NCBI RefSeq assembly: GCF_051521505.1
Contig: NZ_CP150356.1
Span: 3,038,001 to 3,102,000 of the forward strand
Reading direction: 5' to 3'
DNA length: 64,000 nucleotides
DNA from: Sorangium sp025924095
GTDB lineage: Bacteria > Myxococcota_A > Polyangia > Polyangiales > Polyangiaceae
Program-made: the position numbers and the translations under genes
Shown: positions 40,034-48,909 of the stretch, one piece after another
Numbering within the stretch: the first letter of the stretch is position 1
Layout of the letters: every line of letters starts with the position of its first letter
The notes under the pieces: generated by a model
Told to the model about the DNA's origin: nothing
What the model saw: the letters and a program-made list of their open reading frames with translations, nothing else
Databases searched by the model: none

Positions 40034-41985
40034 GCCTCCTCGTCCAGCGCTCCGACGTGAGCGAGTTCCGCCGGCGCTTCCGGTGGATCGCGCTCGGCAT
40101 GGTGGTCGGCTTCATGCTGCTCATCGGGCGCCTGTTCTACCTCCAGATCCTCGAGGCCGACGAGAACATGGCCATCGCCCGGGAGAACATCGTGCGGCGG
40201 GTGACGCTCGCGACCACGCGCGGCATCATCCGGGACAAGAACGGCAAGGTGCTCGCGGCGAGCCGGCCCTCGTACAACGTGTACGTGGTCCCGCGTCGCC
40301 TCGACATGGAGACGACCTGGCCGAAGATCGTCGAGTACCTCGGCGTCGGGATCGAGGAGCGCGCGCGGCTCGAGGCGCTCATCACCTCGATCCGCGCCGA
40401 CGAGGGCCCGCGCAAGAACCAGCAGATCCTGCTGAAGGAGGACATCTCGCGCGACGCCGTGGCGACCCTGGCGACGCATGACGCCGAGCTGCCGGGCGTC
40501 GACGTGGTGCCGGTCCCGGTGCGCTACTACCCGTACGAGGAGGTCGGCTCGCACGTCCTCGGCTACATGGCCGAGGTGGACGCCGAGCGGCTCGCGTCGC
40601 TCCGGAGCGTCGGCTACATCGAGGGCGACCGCATCGGCGTCACCGGGATCGAGCGCGCCTGGGAGAGCTACCTCCGCGGCACGCGCGGCTGGGAGAAGGT
40701 GCTCGTCGACGCCAAGGGGCGGCGCCGGACGGGCGGCGAGGGGATCATCGAGGAGCCGCTGCGGGTCGACCCGATCCCCGGGCGCGACCTCCGGCTGACG
40801 CTCGACGCCGACATCCAGAAGGCGATCGACAAGGCGATGCGCGGCGAGCTCGCCGGCGGCGTCGCGGTCATCGACGTGCGCACCGGCAGGATCCTCGGGC
40901 TCTACTCGAAGCCCGGCTACAACCCGAACGCGCTCTCGGGCGGCTCGGGCAAGCAGGTCATCCGCGACGCCTTCCGGCGGCTCTACTCCGATCCGCTGAA
41001 GCCCGCCCTCGACAAGACGCTCTCCGGCGCGTACCCGCCCGGCTCGACCTTCAAGCCGTTCACCGCGCTGGCGGCGCTCGAGAAGGGGCTCATCGATCCC
41101 CGGCAGTCCTCGCGGTGCCGGGGCGCGCTCACGTTCGGCAAGCGCACCTTCCGGTGCACGCACGTGCACGGACCGGTCGCGATGCAGAAGGCCATCGCCG
41201 AGTCGTGCAACGTCTTCTTCTACCGGCTCGCGGCGGAGTACGGCGTCGGCATGGACGTCATCGCCGAGATGGGCCAGCGCTACGGGCTCGGCGCGCGGAC
41301 GGGGCTCGGCATCAACGCGGAGGCGGGCGGCAGGATGCCGACTCGGGCGTGGATGACGCTCCGGAACAAGGGCCAGTTCCGCCTCGGGTTCGGCCTGAAC
41401 GCGGCGATCGGCCAGGGCGCGACGACGGTCTCCGTGCTCCAGCTCGCGCTGGCGTACGCGGCGCTCGCGAACGGCGGCACGCTGTACCAGCCGCAGATCG
41501 TGCGGGCCGTCGAGACGAGCGCCGGCACGGTCGTCCAGGAGTTCACGCCGCGCGTGCGCCGCCAGATCGACATCCGGCCGGAGAACCTCACCCTCGTGCA
41601 CCGGGCGATGGTCGCCGGTGTGAACGAGGAGGGCGGCACGGCGTTCAAGGCGCGCGTCGCCGGCGTCGAGATGGCGGGCAAGACCGGGACCGCGCAGGTC
41701 TCGCACCGGCTCACGCGCGGCGTCGAGGCCGAGCGGGTCTGGTACTTCAACCGCGAGCATGCCTGGTTCGCCGGCTACGCGCCGGCGCGCGCGCCCGAGG
41801 TCGCCGTGGTCGTGCTGGTCGAGCACGGCGGCGCCGGCGGCAAGCACGCGGCGCCCGTCGCCTTCGAGGTCGTCCGCGCGTACCAGGAGCTCGCGAAGGA
41901 GCGGCGCGGCGGCCCCAATGAGGGGCCGCGCGCGGGCAAGAGCAGCGCGGGCCGCGCGCCCGCCGCGTCGGGGCGCACGCCATGA
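40030..41985 (+). CDS. mrdA: Penicillin-binding protein 2 (elongasome transpeptidase)
   Basis: PBP2 cross-links peptidoglycan during cell elongation and is the partner of RodA. The GTG at 40030 overlaps the mreD stop (GTGA). The 651-residue protein has one N-terminal membrane helix (WIALGMVVGFMLLIGRLFYLQ), a dimerisation domain starting IVRRVTLATTRGIIRDKNG, and a transpeptidase domain with the SxxK motif GSTFKP (Ser 339, Lys 342), SxN in AESCNVFF and KTG at Lys 551 in AGKTGTAQVS. The C-terminus is a Gly/Arg/Ser-rich tail of about 25 residues. Confidence 0.97.
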   Translation: MSLLVQRSDVSEFRRRFRWIALGMVVGFMLLIGRLFYLQILEADENMAIARENIVRRVTLATTRGIIRDKNGKVLAASRPSYNVYVVPRRLDMETTWPKIVEYLGVGIEERARLEALITSIRADEGPRKNQQILLKEDISRDAVATLATHDAELPGVDVVPVPVRYYPYEEVGSHVLGYMAEVDAERLASLRSVGYIEGDRIGVTGIERAWESYLRGTRGWEKVLVDAKGRRRTGGEGIIEEPLRVDPIPGRDLRLTLDADIQKAIDKAMRGELAGGVAVIDVRTGRILGLYSKPGYNPNALSGGSGKQVIRDAFRRLYSDPLKPALDKTLSGAYPPGSTFKPFTALAALEKGLIDPRQSSRCRGALTFGKRTFRCTHVHGPVAMQKAIAESCNVFFYRLAAEYGVGMDVIAEMGQRYGLGARTGLGINAEAGGRMPTRAWMTLRNKGQFRLGFGLNAAIGQGATTVSVLQLALAYAALANGGTLYQPQIVRAVETSAGTVVQEFTPRVRRQIDIRPENLTLVHRAMVAGVNEEGGTAFKARVAGVEMAGKTGTAQVSHRLTRGVEAERVWYFNREHAWFAGYAPARAPEVAVVVLVEHGGAGGKHAAPVAFEVVRAYQELAKERRGGPNEGPRAGKSSAGRAPAASGRTP

Positions 41986-43118
41986 TCCGGGGCGATTCCC
42001 TCTCAGCTCGTGATCGCGACCATTTCGACTGGCCGCTCTTCATCGCCGCGGTGTCGATCGCGGTGCTCGGCGTCGTCAACCTCTACAGCGCGACGAGCGT
42101 CTACTCCGGCTCGCGCGCGGAGCTCTACATCAGCCAGGTCTACTGGCTGTTCATGGGCGGCATCATCGGCGGCGTCCTGATCGCGATCGACTACCGGCAC
42201 CTGGAGCGCCTCGGGTACGTTCTCTACACGTTCGGCGTCTTCTCGCTGGCGCTCGTCTTCGTGCTCGCGCGCGACGTGCGCGGCTCCGCGCGGTGGATCG
42301 AGTTCGGGGCGTTCCGCTTCCAGCCCAGCGAGTTCATGAAGGTGTTCCTGGTCATCGCGCTGGCGAAGTTCCTGCACGACGACCCGCGCAACGAGGGCCG
42401 CACCCTCCGCGATCTCGCGATCCCGGCGACGCTGACCGCGGTCCCTGCGCTCCTCGTGCTCAAGCAGCCCGATCTCGGGACGGCGACCATCCTCGTGTTC
42501 GTCTTCCTGACGATCGCGGCGGTCACGCGGGTGCGGTGGAAGAGCGCCGCGCTGTTCGTCGTGTCCATCCTCGTGGCGGTGCCGATCCTCTGGGAGTACG
42601 TGCTGCTCGATTACCAGCGCGCCCGCGTCCTCGTGTTCCTCCACCCCGAGGAGGACCTCCTGCACCGCGGCTGGCACGCCCACCACTCGCGCGTGGCGAT
42701 CGGCAACGGCGGGCTGTTCGGCAACGGATACCTCCGGGGCACCCAGAACCAGTTCCTCTTCCTGCCGGACCAGTTCACCGACTTCCCGTTCCCGGTCTTC
42801 GCCGAGGAGTGGGGGTTCGTCGGGTGCGTGGTCCTCGTGTGCCTCTATGCGTTCCTGGTCGTGTGGGGGATCCGCATCGCGTCGATGGCGAAGGACCGCT
42901 TCGGCGCGGTGCTCGGCGTCGGCTGCGCGGCGATCATCTTCTGGCACGCGGTCATCAACCTCGGCATGACGTCGGGCGCGCTGCCGGTCGTCGGCGTCAC
43001 GCTGCCCCTGTTCTCGTACGGCGGATCGAGCGTGACCACCGTGATGGTCGCGATCGCGCTGCTCATGAGCGTGTCGATGCGCCGCTACTCCGGCGTCGCC
43101 TCGCTCGATCGGCTGTGA
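41982..43118 (+). CDS. rodA: SEDS glycosyltransferase RodA
   Basis: RodA polymerises lipid II into glycan strands with PBP2 as partner. The 378-residue protein has ten hydrophobic segments and SEDS signatures: GSARWIEFGAFRFQPSEFMK, LVLKQPDLGTATI (containing the catalytic-type Asp), GLFGNGYLRGTQNQFLFLPDQFTDFPFPVFAEEWGFVG and GMTSGALPVVGVTLPLFSYGGSS. The ATG overlaps the mrdA stop (ATGA), giving a tightly coupled five-gene operon. The MglA-like gene is convergent 33 bases away. Confidence 0.97.
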   Translation: MIRGDSLSARDRDHFDWPLFIAAVSIAVLGVVNLYSATSVYSGSRAELYISQVYWLFMGGIIGGVLIAIDYRHLERLGYVLYTFGVFSLALVFVLARDVRGSARWIEFGAFRFQPSEFMKVFLVIALAKFLHDDPRNEGRTLRDLAIPATLTAVPALLVLKQPDLGTATILVFVFLTIAAVTRVRWKSAALFVVSILVAVPILWEYVLLDYQRARVLVFLHPEEDLLHRGWHAHHSRVAIGNGGLFGNGYLRGTQNQFLFLPDQFTDFPFPVFAEEWGFVGCVVLVCLYAFLVVWGIRIASMAKDRFGAVLGVGCAAIIFWHAVINLGMTSGALPVVGVTLPLFSYGGSSVTTVMVAIALLMSVSMRRYSGVASLDRL

Positions 43119-43151
43119 CGGCGGCGGGGCTGCCCTCGCACCAGGGCCGCG

Positions 43152-44453
43152 TCAGATCGCGCTCTCTGCGAGCCGCGCTTCGATGACGAACGCGAACGCC
43201 TTGAGCGCGTCGCGCTCGGTCACCTCGCTGCCGGAGCGCGCTCTCCGGACCGCGGCGCGGAAGCCGAGGTAGCGGCGCCCGTCCAGGCCGAGCAGCGCCG
43301 GCACCGTCGCGGTGTCGCGCGGCGCGTCGGTCGAGCCCGCGAGCTCCGCCGCCTTGTCGAGGATCCCCGCGACGAGCGCGTTGCAGCGCTCGAGCGCCAC
43401 GGCGTACCGCTCGGCGGCGATGGCCGCCTCGATCTCGGCGACCACCTCGCGCTCGGCGGTCGGCCACAGCGCCACGAACGAGAGGCCCGGCTGGGCGAGG
43501 TGCCTCGTGGCCGCGGACGGTCCATCCGCGCGCGCGGTCGCCGGGGCCTCCGCGGACGCGGCCAGCCTCCGGGCGGCGAGCCGCAGCGACGACGGCAGCC
43601 CGCGGCTCACCGGATCCCCGACGCCGGTGCTGCGCGGCGGGACGTCGAGACCCGGCGAGGAGGTCGAGCCGGGCGCGGCCTCGCCCTCGCCCGGCTCGTC
43701 GATCGTCGAGTGCGGGGGCATCGTCGACCATGGCTTGCTGGGCGGAGCGAGCCGCGAGATCACCGCATCGAACTGCGCTGACGGCGGCGGCGACGCGTCG
43801 CGCAGCGCGGTGACGAGCCCGCCTTCGATCGCGTCGAACCCGCCGAGCCCGCTGCCCATCGCGTCGGGCAGGCGGCTCTCGAAGGCGCGCAGCACCGCGG
43901 CGCTGATCTCCTCGAGCCCCTCGTAGATGCCGAGCCCCGTCTTCGCCGACGTGGCCAGCGAGACGGCGCGGAATGGGTTCAGCATCGCGTCGAGCTCCTC
44001 CAGGGGGAGCAGATCCGGCAGATCGCGCTTGTTATGCTGAAAGACGAGCGGGATGTGCTGCAGCCCCCGCCCCTGCTCGGCCAGGTTGTCGCGCAGATTT
44101 TCCAGGCTTTCCATGTTCGCGTCGGCGCGAACGGCCTGCGAGTCGCTGACGAACACGATGCCGTCGGCGCCCGTGAGCACAAGCTTTCGGGTCGCGTTGA
44201 AGTAGACCTGCCCCGGCACCGTGAAGAGCTGGAGCCGCACGTTCATCCCGCGCAGCTGCGGGAGCCGGACCGGCAGGAAGTCGAAGTAGAGCGTCCGGTC
44301 GACCGGCGTCGCCAGGGAGACGAGCTTGCCGCGGTACTCGGGCTTCGCGGTGGCGTGCAGGTACTCGAGCGTGGTCGTCTTCCCGCCCAGGCCGGGCCCG
44401 TAATAGACGATCTTGAATACGAGCTCGCGCGACAGTGGGTTCACCGACGCCAT
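43152..44453 (-). CDS. MglA-like small GTPase with long C-terminal extension
   Basis: A 433-residue protein. Residues 1-195 are an MglA-type Ras-like GTPase: KIVYYGPGLGGKTTTLEYL (P-loop), a switch region TPVDRTLYFDFLPV, then RLQLFTVPGQVYFNATRKLVL (switch II, Gln present), FQHNKRDLPD (base recognition) and ATSAKTGLG. MglA of Myxococcus is about 195 residues and controls polarity and gliding. Here another 240 residues follow: a Pro/Ser-rich linker (about 220-290), then an alpha-helical domain (about 320-433) with QPGLSFVALWPTAEREVVAEIEAAI. That part is not recognised. No roadblock partner (MglB) gene is adjacent. It is convergent with the mre operon, an apt place given the known MglA-MreB link. 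It begins MASVNPLSRELVFKIVYYG as other MglA-like proteins do. Confidence 0.9.
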   Translation of the reverse strand: MASVNPLSRELVFKIVYYGPGLGGKTTTLEYLHATAKPEYRGKLVSLATPVDRTLYFDFLPVRLPQLRGMNVRLQLFTVPGQVYFNATRKLVLTGADGIVFVSDSQAVRADANMESLENLRDNLAEQGRGLQHIPLVFQHNKRDLPDLLPLEELDAMLNPFRAVSLATSAKTGLGIYEGLEEISAAVLRAFESRLPDAMGSGLGGFDAIEGGLVTALRDASPPPSAQFDAVISRLAPPSKPWSTMPPHSTIDEPGEGEAAPGSTSSPGLDVPPRSTGVGDPVSRGLPSSLRLAARRLAASAEAPATARADGPSAATRHLAQPGLSFVALWPTAEREVVAEIEAAIAAERYAVALERCNALVAGILDKAAELAGSTDAPRDTATVPALLGLDGRRYLGFRAAVRRARSGSEVTERDALKAFAFVIEARLAESAI

Positions 44454-44583
44454 GGACGGCGGCGACGATACACGAAAAGGGGATCGGGGGCGCCGTGGCG
44501 TGCGCGGGCACGCGTCAGCCTGCAGCGCGCGGCGCCGGACGGCGCTGGCCGAGCTCCGGTCGGCCGGCCGGCGCGGTCCTTCG

Positions 44584-45288
44584 TCAGCGGAGCCCGACGA
44601 GCGGCTCGAGCTTATCCTTCTGGCCCATCTGGAGCAGGAGCGCGACCTGGCCCCGCTGCGCCTGGAAGTAGTCGAGCCGCAGCCGGTGCGTCCCCTCGGT
44701 GAGCCGCGTCTCGCCGTCCGCGCTCTTCGCGGTGTGGACCCCGTCGTTCGCGAGCACGCGCTTGTCGTCGATGTAGAGGATCGCGCCGTCGTCCGCGGTG
44801 AGCCGGAACTGGTACATGCCCTCCTGCGGCGCCTTGAACTCGCCCTCGAAGCGGAGGGCGAACCACTCGTTCTGCGCGAGCGCTCCCGGGAAGCCGGCGG
44901 AGAAGTCCTGCGACTTCACCTCGAACTTGTCCGTGTACAGCACTGCGAACGGCACGAGCCCGTCGAAGCTCGGGAGCTTCCGGCTGTTCTCGGGGATCAC
45001 GTAGGCGAGCCCCCGGAAGGCGCCGCTCTCCCCGTTGCCGAACACGTTCGGGGCGGTGATGCGCGGCGCGTTGTGCGTGGGCAGGCGCCACTTCGGGGAT
45101 TTGCGGCGCGCCGGCTCCGGATCCGGCTTGGCCGGCTTGCGCGACCGGGAGGCGGTCTTGGCGGGGGGAGGTGGGGGCGGCGGCGACGTCTCTGCCGACT
45201 TGCTGCCGCTCTGGATGGTGACGTGGCAGCCGCCGAGGAGAGACGCGGCAAGCACGCACGAGGCGATGCGCGATGAGGTTCGGACCAT
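44584..45288 (-). CDS. PA14-domain lipoprotein
   Basis: A 234-residue exported protein. The ATG at 45288 has AGGAGA nine bases upstream and opens a clear lipoprotein signal, SCVLAASLLGGC. A Pro/Lys-rich linker (about 30-65) follows, and then a PA14-like carbohydrate-binding beta domain: NEWFALRFEGEFKAPQEG, MYQFRLTADDGAILYIDDKRV, GTHRLRLDYFQAQRGQVALLL. The ADDG and D-containing loops are the calcium/sugar site of PA14 domains. It may bind glycans at the cell surface or cell wall. The longer upstream frame has no support. It lies between the GTPase and rhomboid genes on the same strand. Confidence 0.88.
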   Translation of the reverse strand: MVRTSSRIASCVLAASLLGGCHVTIQSGSKSAETSPPPPPPPAKTASRSRKPAKPDPEPARRKSPKWRLPTHNAPRITAPNVFGNGESGAFRGLAYVIPENSRKLPSFDGLVPFAVLYTDKFEVKSQDFSAGFPGALAQNEWFALRFEGEFKAPQEGMYQFRLTADDGAILYIDDKRVLANDGVHTAKSADGETRLTEGTHRLRLDYFQAQRGQVALLLQMGQKDKLEPLVGLR

Positions 45289-45391
45289 GACGTCTCCTGA
45301 GAGGGAACGGACGGACAGGCCCGCCCCCACGTGAATGCGAGGATGGCGCTTAGACGGTCGGGCAGGGCGCGGCAATCAGCGTCACGCTTCG

Positions 45392-46471
45392 TCAGGGGCC
45401 GTCCGGCGCGGGCGACCCCGCCGACCGCGGCGACAGCGCCCCGGTCGCCTCCCGCGGAGCCTCCCCGGGCTCGTCGCGCTCCTCGCGTGCGGGCGCCTCG
45501 ATCCGCGAGAGCCCGTCGATCGACTCCGTGGCACGCCAGAGCGGCGAGCGCTGGGCGAGCCCGAGCGCGGCGAGGCAGGCGAGCACGCCGGCGAGCGCGC
45601 CGGCGTTCATCACGCCCTCGAACCGGATCCGCGCCGGGCCCGCGTAGATCACCCCGAGCAGCGCGCCGCTGGCCAGGCCCCCGATGTGCGCCGCGTTGTT
45701 GATGCGGATGCCGGTGTTCGACGCGTTCACGACGAAGCCGAAGAGGACGATGTAGAACACCGCCTGGAGCGCCAGGTCCTTCCAGCGCGGGTCGCGGCGG
45801 CGGAGCAGCCAGCCGAGCAGGAGGCCCATCACGCCGAACACCGCGCCGCTCGCGCCCGCGGTGCACACGACCTCGGGCTGCACGAAGAGGTTCCAGGCGG
45901 CGCTCGCGATGAAGCCGAACAGGCCCGTGAGGACGTAGACGATCGCGAACCGCGCCGAGCCGACGGCGGGCTCGGCGGCGCGGGCGAGCATGCCGAGCGT
46001 CATCATGTTCATGCCGAAGTGGAGGACGCCCATGTGGACGAAGACCGCGGAGAGCAGGCGGAACGGCTCGAACGGCGCGCCTGGCTCCACGAGGAGCGCG
46101 CCGAAGCGGAGGTAGTTCGACCTGTCCCACGCCGAGAGGAGGCCGAGATCGCGGGAGTGCGCGGCCACCATCTGCCCGACGAATACGAACGCCGTGAGCC
46201 CGCCGAGGATCTTTGTCGCGAGCAGGCTCCGCCCATCGAGGGGCCCCCTCGCCGGCACGGCGCGGGCCGAAGGGAGGAGCAGCGGCGCTCCACAGCGGAT
46301 GCATCGGCTGAAGTCGCTCCCGTTGAGGGCGCCGCAGCGCGCGCAGTTCAACGAGCGCCGCCGCTCGCCGGACGGCCCTGCCGTCACAGGCCGGTCCCGA
46401 CGCGCCGCCCAACCCCGGGGCGTGCGCGAGACCTGAACGTTGTATCGAGGGTCACGAGGGCTTCCTTTCAC
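45392..46471 (-). CDS. Rhomboid intramembrane serine protease with N-terminal zinc ribbon
   Basis: A membrane protease that cuts substrates within their transmembrane helices. The GTG at 46471 (GGAG eight bases upstream) gives 359 residues; the frame is open further up but without a good start. The N-terminus has a zinc ribbon, NCARCGALNGSDFSRCIRC, then six or seven membrane segments with HMGVLHFGMNMMTLG, the catalytic Ser 208 in TAGASGAVFGVMG, and the catalytic His 262 in AAHIGGLASGALLG. The dyad is complete, so it should be active. The C-terminal 60 residues are Glu/Pro/Arg-rich. It is divergent to the ECF sigma/anti-sigma pair 260 bases away, which raises the idea of regulated intramembrane proteolysis of the anti-sigma factor; this is inference. 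Confidence 0.93.
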   Translation of the reverse strand: MKGSPRDPRYNVQVSRTPRGWAARRDRPVTAGPSGERRRSLNCARCGALNGSDFSRCIRCGAPLLLPSARAVPARGPLDGRSLLATKILGGLTAFVFVGQMVAAHSRDLGLLSAWDRSNYLRFGALLVEPGAPFEPFRLLSAVFVHMGVLHFGMNMMTLGMLARAAEPAVGSARFAIVYVLTGLFGFIASAAWNLFVQPEVVCTAGASGAVFGVMGLLLGWLLRRRDPRWKDLALQAVFYIVLFGFVVNASNTGIRINNAAHIGGLASGALLGVIYAGPARIRFEGVMNAGALAGVLACLAALGLAQRSPLWRATESIDGLSRIEAPAREERDEPGEAPREATGALSPRSAGSPAPDGP

Positions 46472-46731
46472 GGAGAACGCTCCGCGTCGAGGCCGGCACA
46501 ATGTGGAGGCTCCGGGCCGTAAGGTCCACGGCTTTGGGCCGTTGTCGAGGTGTGAATGCGGCAGCCCTCCCGCGCTCGGTCCCCGCCGCCGCGTGGCGCC
46601 CTCGCGGAGGCGCGCGGCGGCACCTCGGCGGCGCGCCCGCGTTCCTCCACGGCCGCGGGGGGCGCCGTCCCGCCGCGGGCGCAAGGCGGACTTCGGTGCG
46701 AACCGTCCCACGTCCGGGTATCGTCGCCGCT

Positions 46732-47370
46732 GTGACGGCGGTGGCAGCAGCGAGGCCTGATCTCGAGGCGGAGCGCATGCAATGCGATCGCGCCGCGCAG
46801 GGCGATCGCGCCGCGCTGGGCCAGCTGCTCCGCAGGTACGGGCCTGCGCTGTACCGCGCGGTGCTGCTGCCCCGCCTCGGCTCCGACGCGGCCGCGCAGG
46901 ACGCCCTCGCCGAGACGTACGCGCGGGTTGTCGAGCGGTTCTCCCAGTTCCAGTGGCAGAGCTGCGGCATCTACCCCTGGCTCCGCGTGATCGCGCTGCG
47001 CATCGCGCTCGACATGCTCCGCGCGCGACGCCGCGAGGCGCTCTTCGAGCCCGAGGATCTGCAGCGCGAGATCGACGCCGCCGAGACCGATCTCACCGCC
47101 CGCGGCGAGGCCGAGCTCTGCGAGAAGCGCGACCTCGCCGACGCGCGGGCGCGGGTCGATGACGCGCTCGGGCGCCTCAACCCGCGCTACGCCGAGGCGA
47201 TCCGGCTCCGGGTGCTCGAGGAGCGGCCCCGCGACGAGGTGGCCCTCGCGCTCGGGGTCAGCGTGGCGACGTTCGATGTCGTCCTGCACCGCGCCATGAC
47301 CGCGCTGAAGAAGGTGCTCGCCGCGGGGGTTGCCGCGCCGCGCGCGGCGCATAAGGAAGGGGCGCGATGA
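46732..47370 (+). CDS. ECF-type RNA polymerase sigma factor
   Basis: A sigma-70 family protein of 212 residues from GTG 46732. An ATG at 46777 (MQCDRAAQGDRAAL) is an alternative. Region 2 includes GQLLRRYGPALYRAVLLPRLG, DALAETYARVVERFSQF and the -10 binding helix YPWLRVIALRIALDMLRARRR. Region 4 is LGRLNPRYAEAIRLRVLEERPRDEVALALGVSVATFDVVLHRAMTALKK. No region 1 or 3 is present, as expected for ECF factors. The next gene overlaps by ATGA and is a single-pass membrane protein, the classic sigma/anti-sigma layout. A GAAC/CGTC pair with an 18-base spacer lies at 46700-46725, but too close to this start to be its promoter. Confidence 0.92.
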   Translation: MTAVAAARPDLEAERMQCDRAAQGDRAALGQLLRRYGPALYRAVLLPRLGSDAAAQDALAETYARVVERFSQFQWQSCGIYPWLRVIALRIALDMLRARRREALFEPEDLQREIDAAETDLTARGEAELCEKRDLADARARVDDALGRLNPRYAEAIRLRVLEERPRDEVALALGVSVATFDVVLHRAMTALKKVLAAGVAAPRAAHKEGAR

Positions 47371-48224
47371 AGCCGCGGCGGCCCTCGGATCCGCGCCCCC
47401 CGCCGACCGGAAACGGGCCCGTGGAGCGCCGCGGCGGCCCGGAGCGCGGCCGGCGGCTCGCGCTCGTCTCGCCCGAGGCGGAGCCGTTCGCGCCGGCGTC
47501 CGACGACGAGCCGCGCGCCGCGCGCGAGCTCGCGGAGGCGCTCGATCGCGGCGAGGTCCCGCTCGCGGAGACGCTCCGGGCCGCAGCTCGGCCTGTCGGG
47601 CTCGACAGGGCCGACCACGACGCGCTGCTCGCGCGCGCGCTCGGTGACGACGACGCGCCGCCGACCAGGGCCGAGCGGCGCGCCGCCGAGCGCCTGCGGG
47701 AGGCGCTCGATCCAAGGGCCGCCGGCTGGGGCGGGCCCGGGCGGGGCGGCGGCTCCGGCGGCGACGGGGAGCTCGCCTCGCCCGGTGCGCGCGACGAGCT
47801 CGCGGAGCTCGCCGTCGCGCTCCGGGCCGCGTGGCGTCCGGCGCCGCTCGCGGAGCTCCGGAACCGCGCGCTCGTCGAGGGGGCCCTCCGCGCCTCGCCC
47901 GCGCATCGCGCCCGGCGCATCGCGCCGGTCACGATGGCGGCGCTCTCGACCCTCGCCGCGGCGGCGGCCGCCGCGGCGTTGATCTTCGGCCAGATCCGGG
48001 AAGAGCGCGCCTCCGTCGCGCGCGCGCCCGGCGACGACGGCGCGCCGTCCGCGGCGGCCGCGCCGCTGCCCTCGCTGATCGAGGCGCGCTCGACCACCGC
48101 GCTCCTCGATCCGGTCGCGCCGTTCCCGAGGGAGGGCGGCCAGACGGAGCGGATCGATCGCATCGCCGCCGCGCGCGCGTCCGATCTGCGCCAGAACCGC
48201 TATGCGGCGTGGGGGGTGCGCTGA
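47367..48224 (+). CDS. Putative membrane-bound anti-sigma factor
   Basis: A 285-residue protein whose ATG overlaps the sigma stop (ATGA). Residues 1-190 are cytoplasmic-looking, acidic/basic helical sequence (ARELAEALDRGEVPLAETLRAA, ELAELAVALRAAWRPAPLAELRNRAL). A single hydrophobic segment at about 191-212 (VTMAALSTLAAAAAAAALIF) follows, then a periplasmic tail of about 70 residues. No zinc-binding HxxxCxxC motif is present, so it is not a ZAS anti-sigma factor. The role is inferred from position, topology and overlap. The small-residue-rich membrane helix (Ala runs) is a plausible rhomboid substrate. The stop overlaps the next start (TGATG). Confidence 0.7.
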   Translation: MKPRRPSDPRPPPTGNGPVERRGGPERGRRLALVSPEAEPFAPASDDEPRAARELAEALDRGEVPLAETLRAAARPVGLDRADHDALLARALGDDDAPPTRAERRAAERLREALDPRAAGWGGPGRGGGSGGDGELASPGARDELAELAVALRAAWRPAPLAELRNRALVEGALRASPAHRARRIAPVTMAALSTLAAAAAAAALIFGQIREERASVARAPGDDGAPSAAAAPLPSLIEARSTTALLDPVAPFPREGGQTERIDRIAAARASDLRQNRYAAWGVR

Positions 48225-48826
48225 TGCGGAGCGCTCGCCTCGTCGTCGCTTGCCTGGGGTTCCTCACAGCGGCGCACCTCGGGTGCGCCCGCGACGACGA
48301 GAGGGCGCGCGCCGGCGCGGCCCCGAGCGATCCGGCGTGCGCGTGCGCTCCGGCGCAGATCGTCGACCCCACGCTGCTCGCCTTTCTCTCCAGGGCGCGC
48401 GCGGCGCACCACGCCGCCGACGTGGCGCTCGGCGCGGGCGATCGCGCCGCCGCGATCCGCGCCATCGAGGGGATCATCGCAGCGCCGAGGCCGCCGGGCG
48501 CGCCGCCGGAGGTCGCCGAGGTGACGGCGGACACCTACGCCCGGCTGGCGGAGCTCCGGGGCGAGGCCGGCGAGTTCGACGCCGCGGCGCGCGACATCGA
48601 CGCGGGCCTCAGGCTGGCGCCGGCGCCCTCTCATTACGAGGGCCACCTCTACGAGGTGGCGGGCGTGGTCGAGGAGCGCCGCGCGAAGGCGCTGGAAGAG
48701 AAGGGGGATCGCGCGGCGGCGGCGCAGGCCCGCGCGCGCGCGGTCGGCCTGCTGGAGCGGGCGATCTCGATCCAGGATCACGTTATCACCGAGGCCCTGA
48801 AGGGCGCCCAGGAAAAGCCGCGCTGA
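48224..48826 (+). CDS. Exported helical-repeat (TPR-like) lipoprotein candidate
   Basis: A 200-residue protein. A signal (RLVVACLGFLTAAHLGC) ends in a Cys, although the -3 position is His, so lipidation is uncertain. The rest is made of helical pairs of TPR type: ALGAGDRAAAIRAIEGII, EFDAAARDIDAGLRLAPA and RAAAAQARARAVGLLERAI. It probably acts as a periplasmic scaffold or sensor in the sigma pathway. It overlaps the anti-sigma gene by one base and is followed by the J-domain gene on the same strand. Confidence 0.78.
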   Translation: MRSARLVVACLGFLTAAHLGCARDDERARAGAAPSDPACACAPAQIVDPTLLAFLSRARAAHHAADVALGAGDRAAAIRAIEGIIAAPRPPGAPPEVAEVTADTYARLAELRGEAGEFDAAARDIDAGLRLAPAPSHYEGHLYEVAGVVEERRAKALEEKGDRAAAAQARARAVGLLERAISIQDHVITEALKGAQEKPR

Positions 48827-48909
48827 AGCGCGCCCCGGCCGTGGTCTCCAATTGCGACGGGCGCGCGTTCCTCGTTAGACTCGGCGGGAGGGCGTCGCTG
48901 CCCGACTCG

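Noticed and set aside
46700..46725. GAAC...CGTC autoregulatory ECF promoter
   Set aside because: The spacer is 18 bases, longer than usual, and it sits only six bases before the chosen sigma start; it works only if translation begins at 46777.
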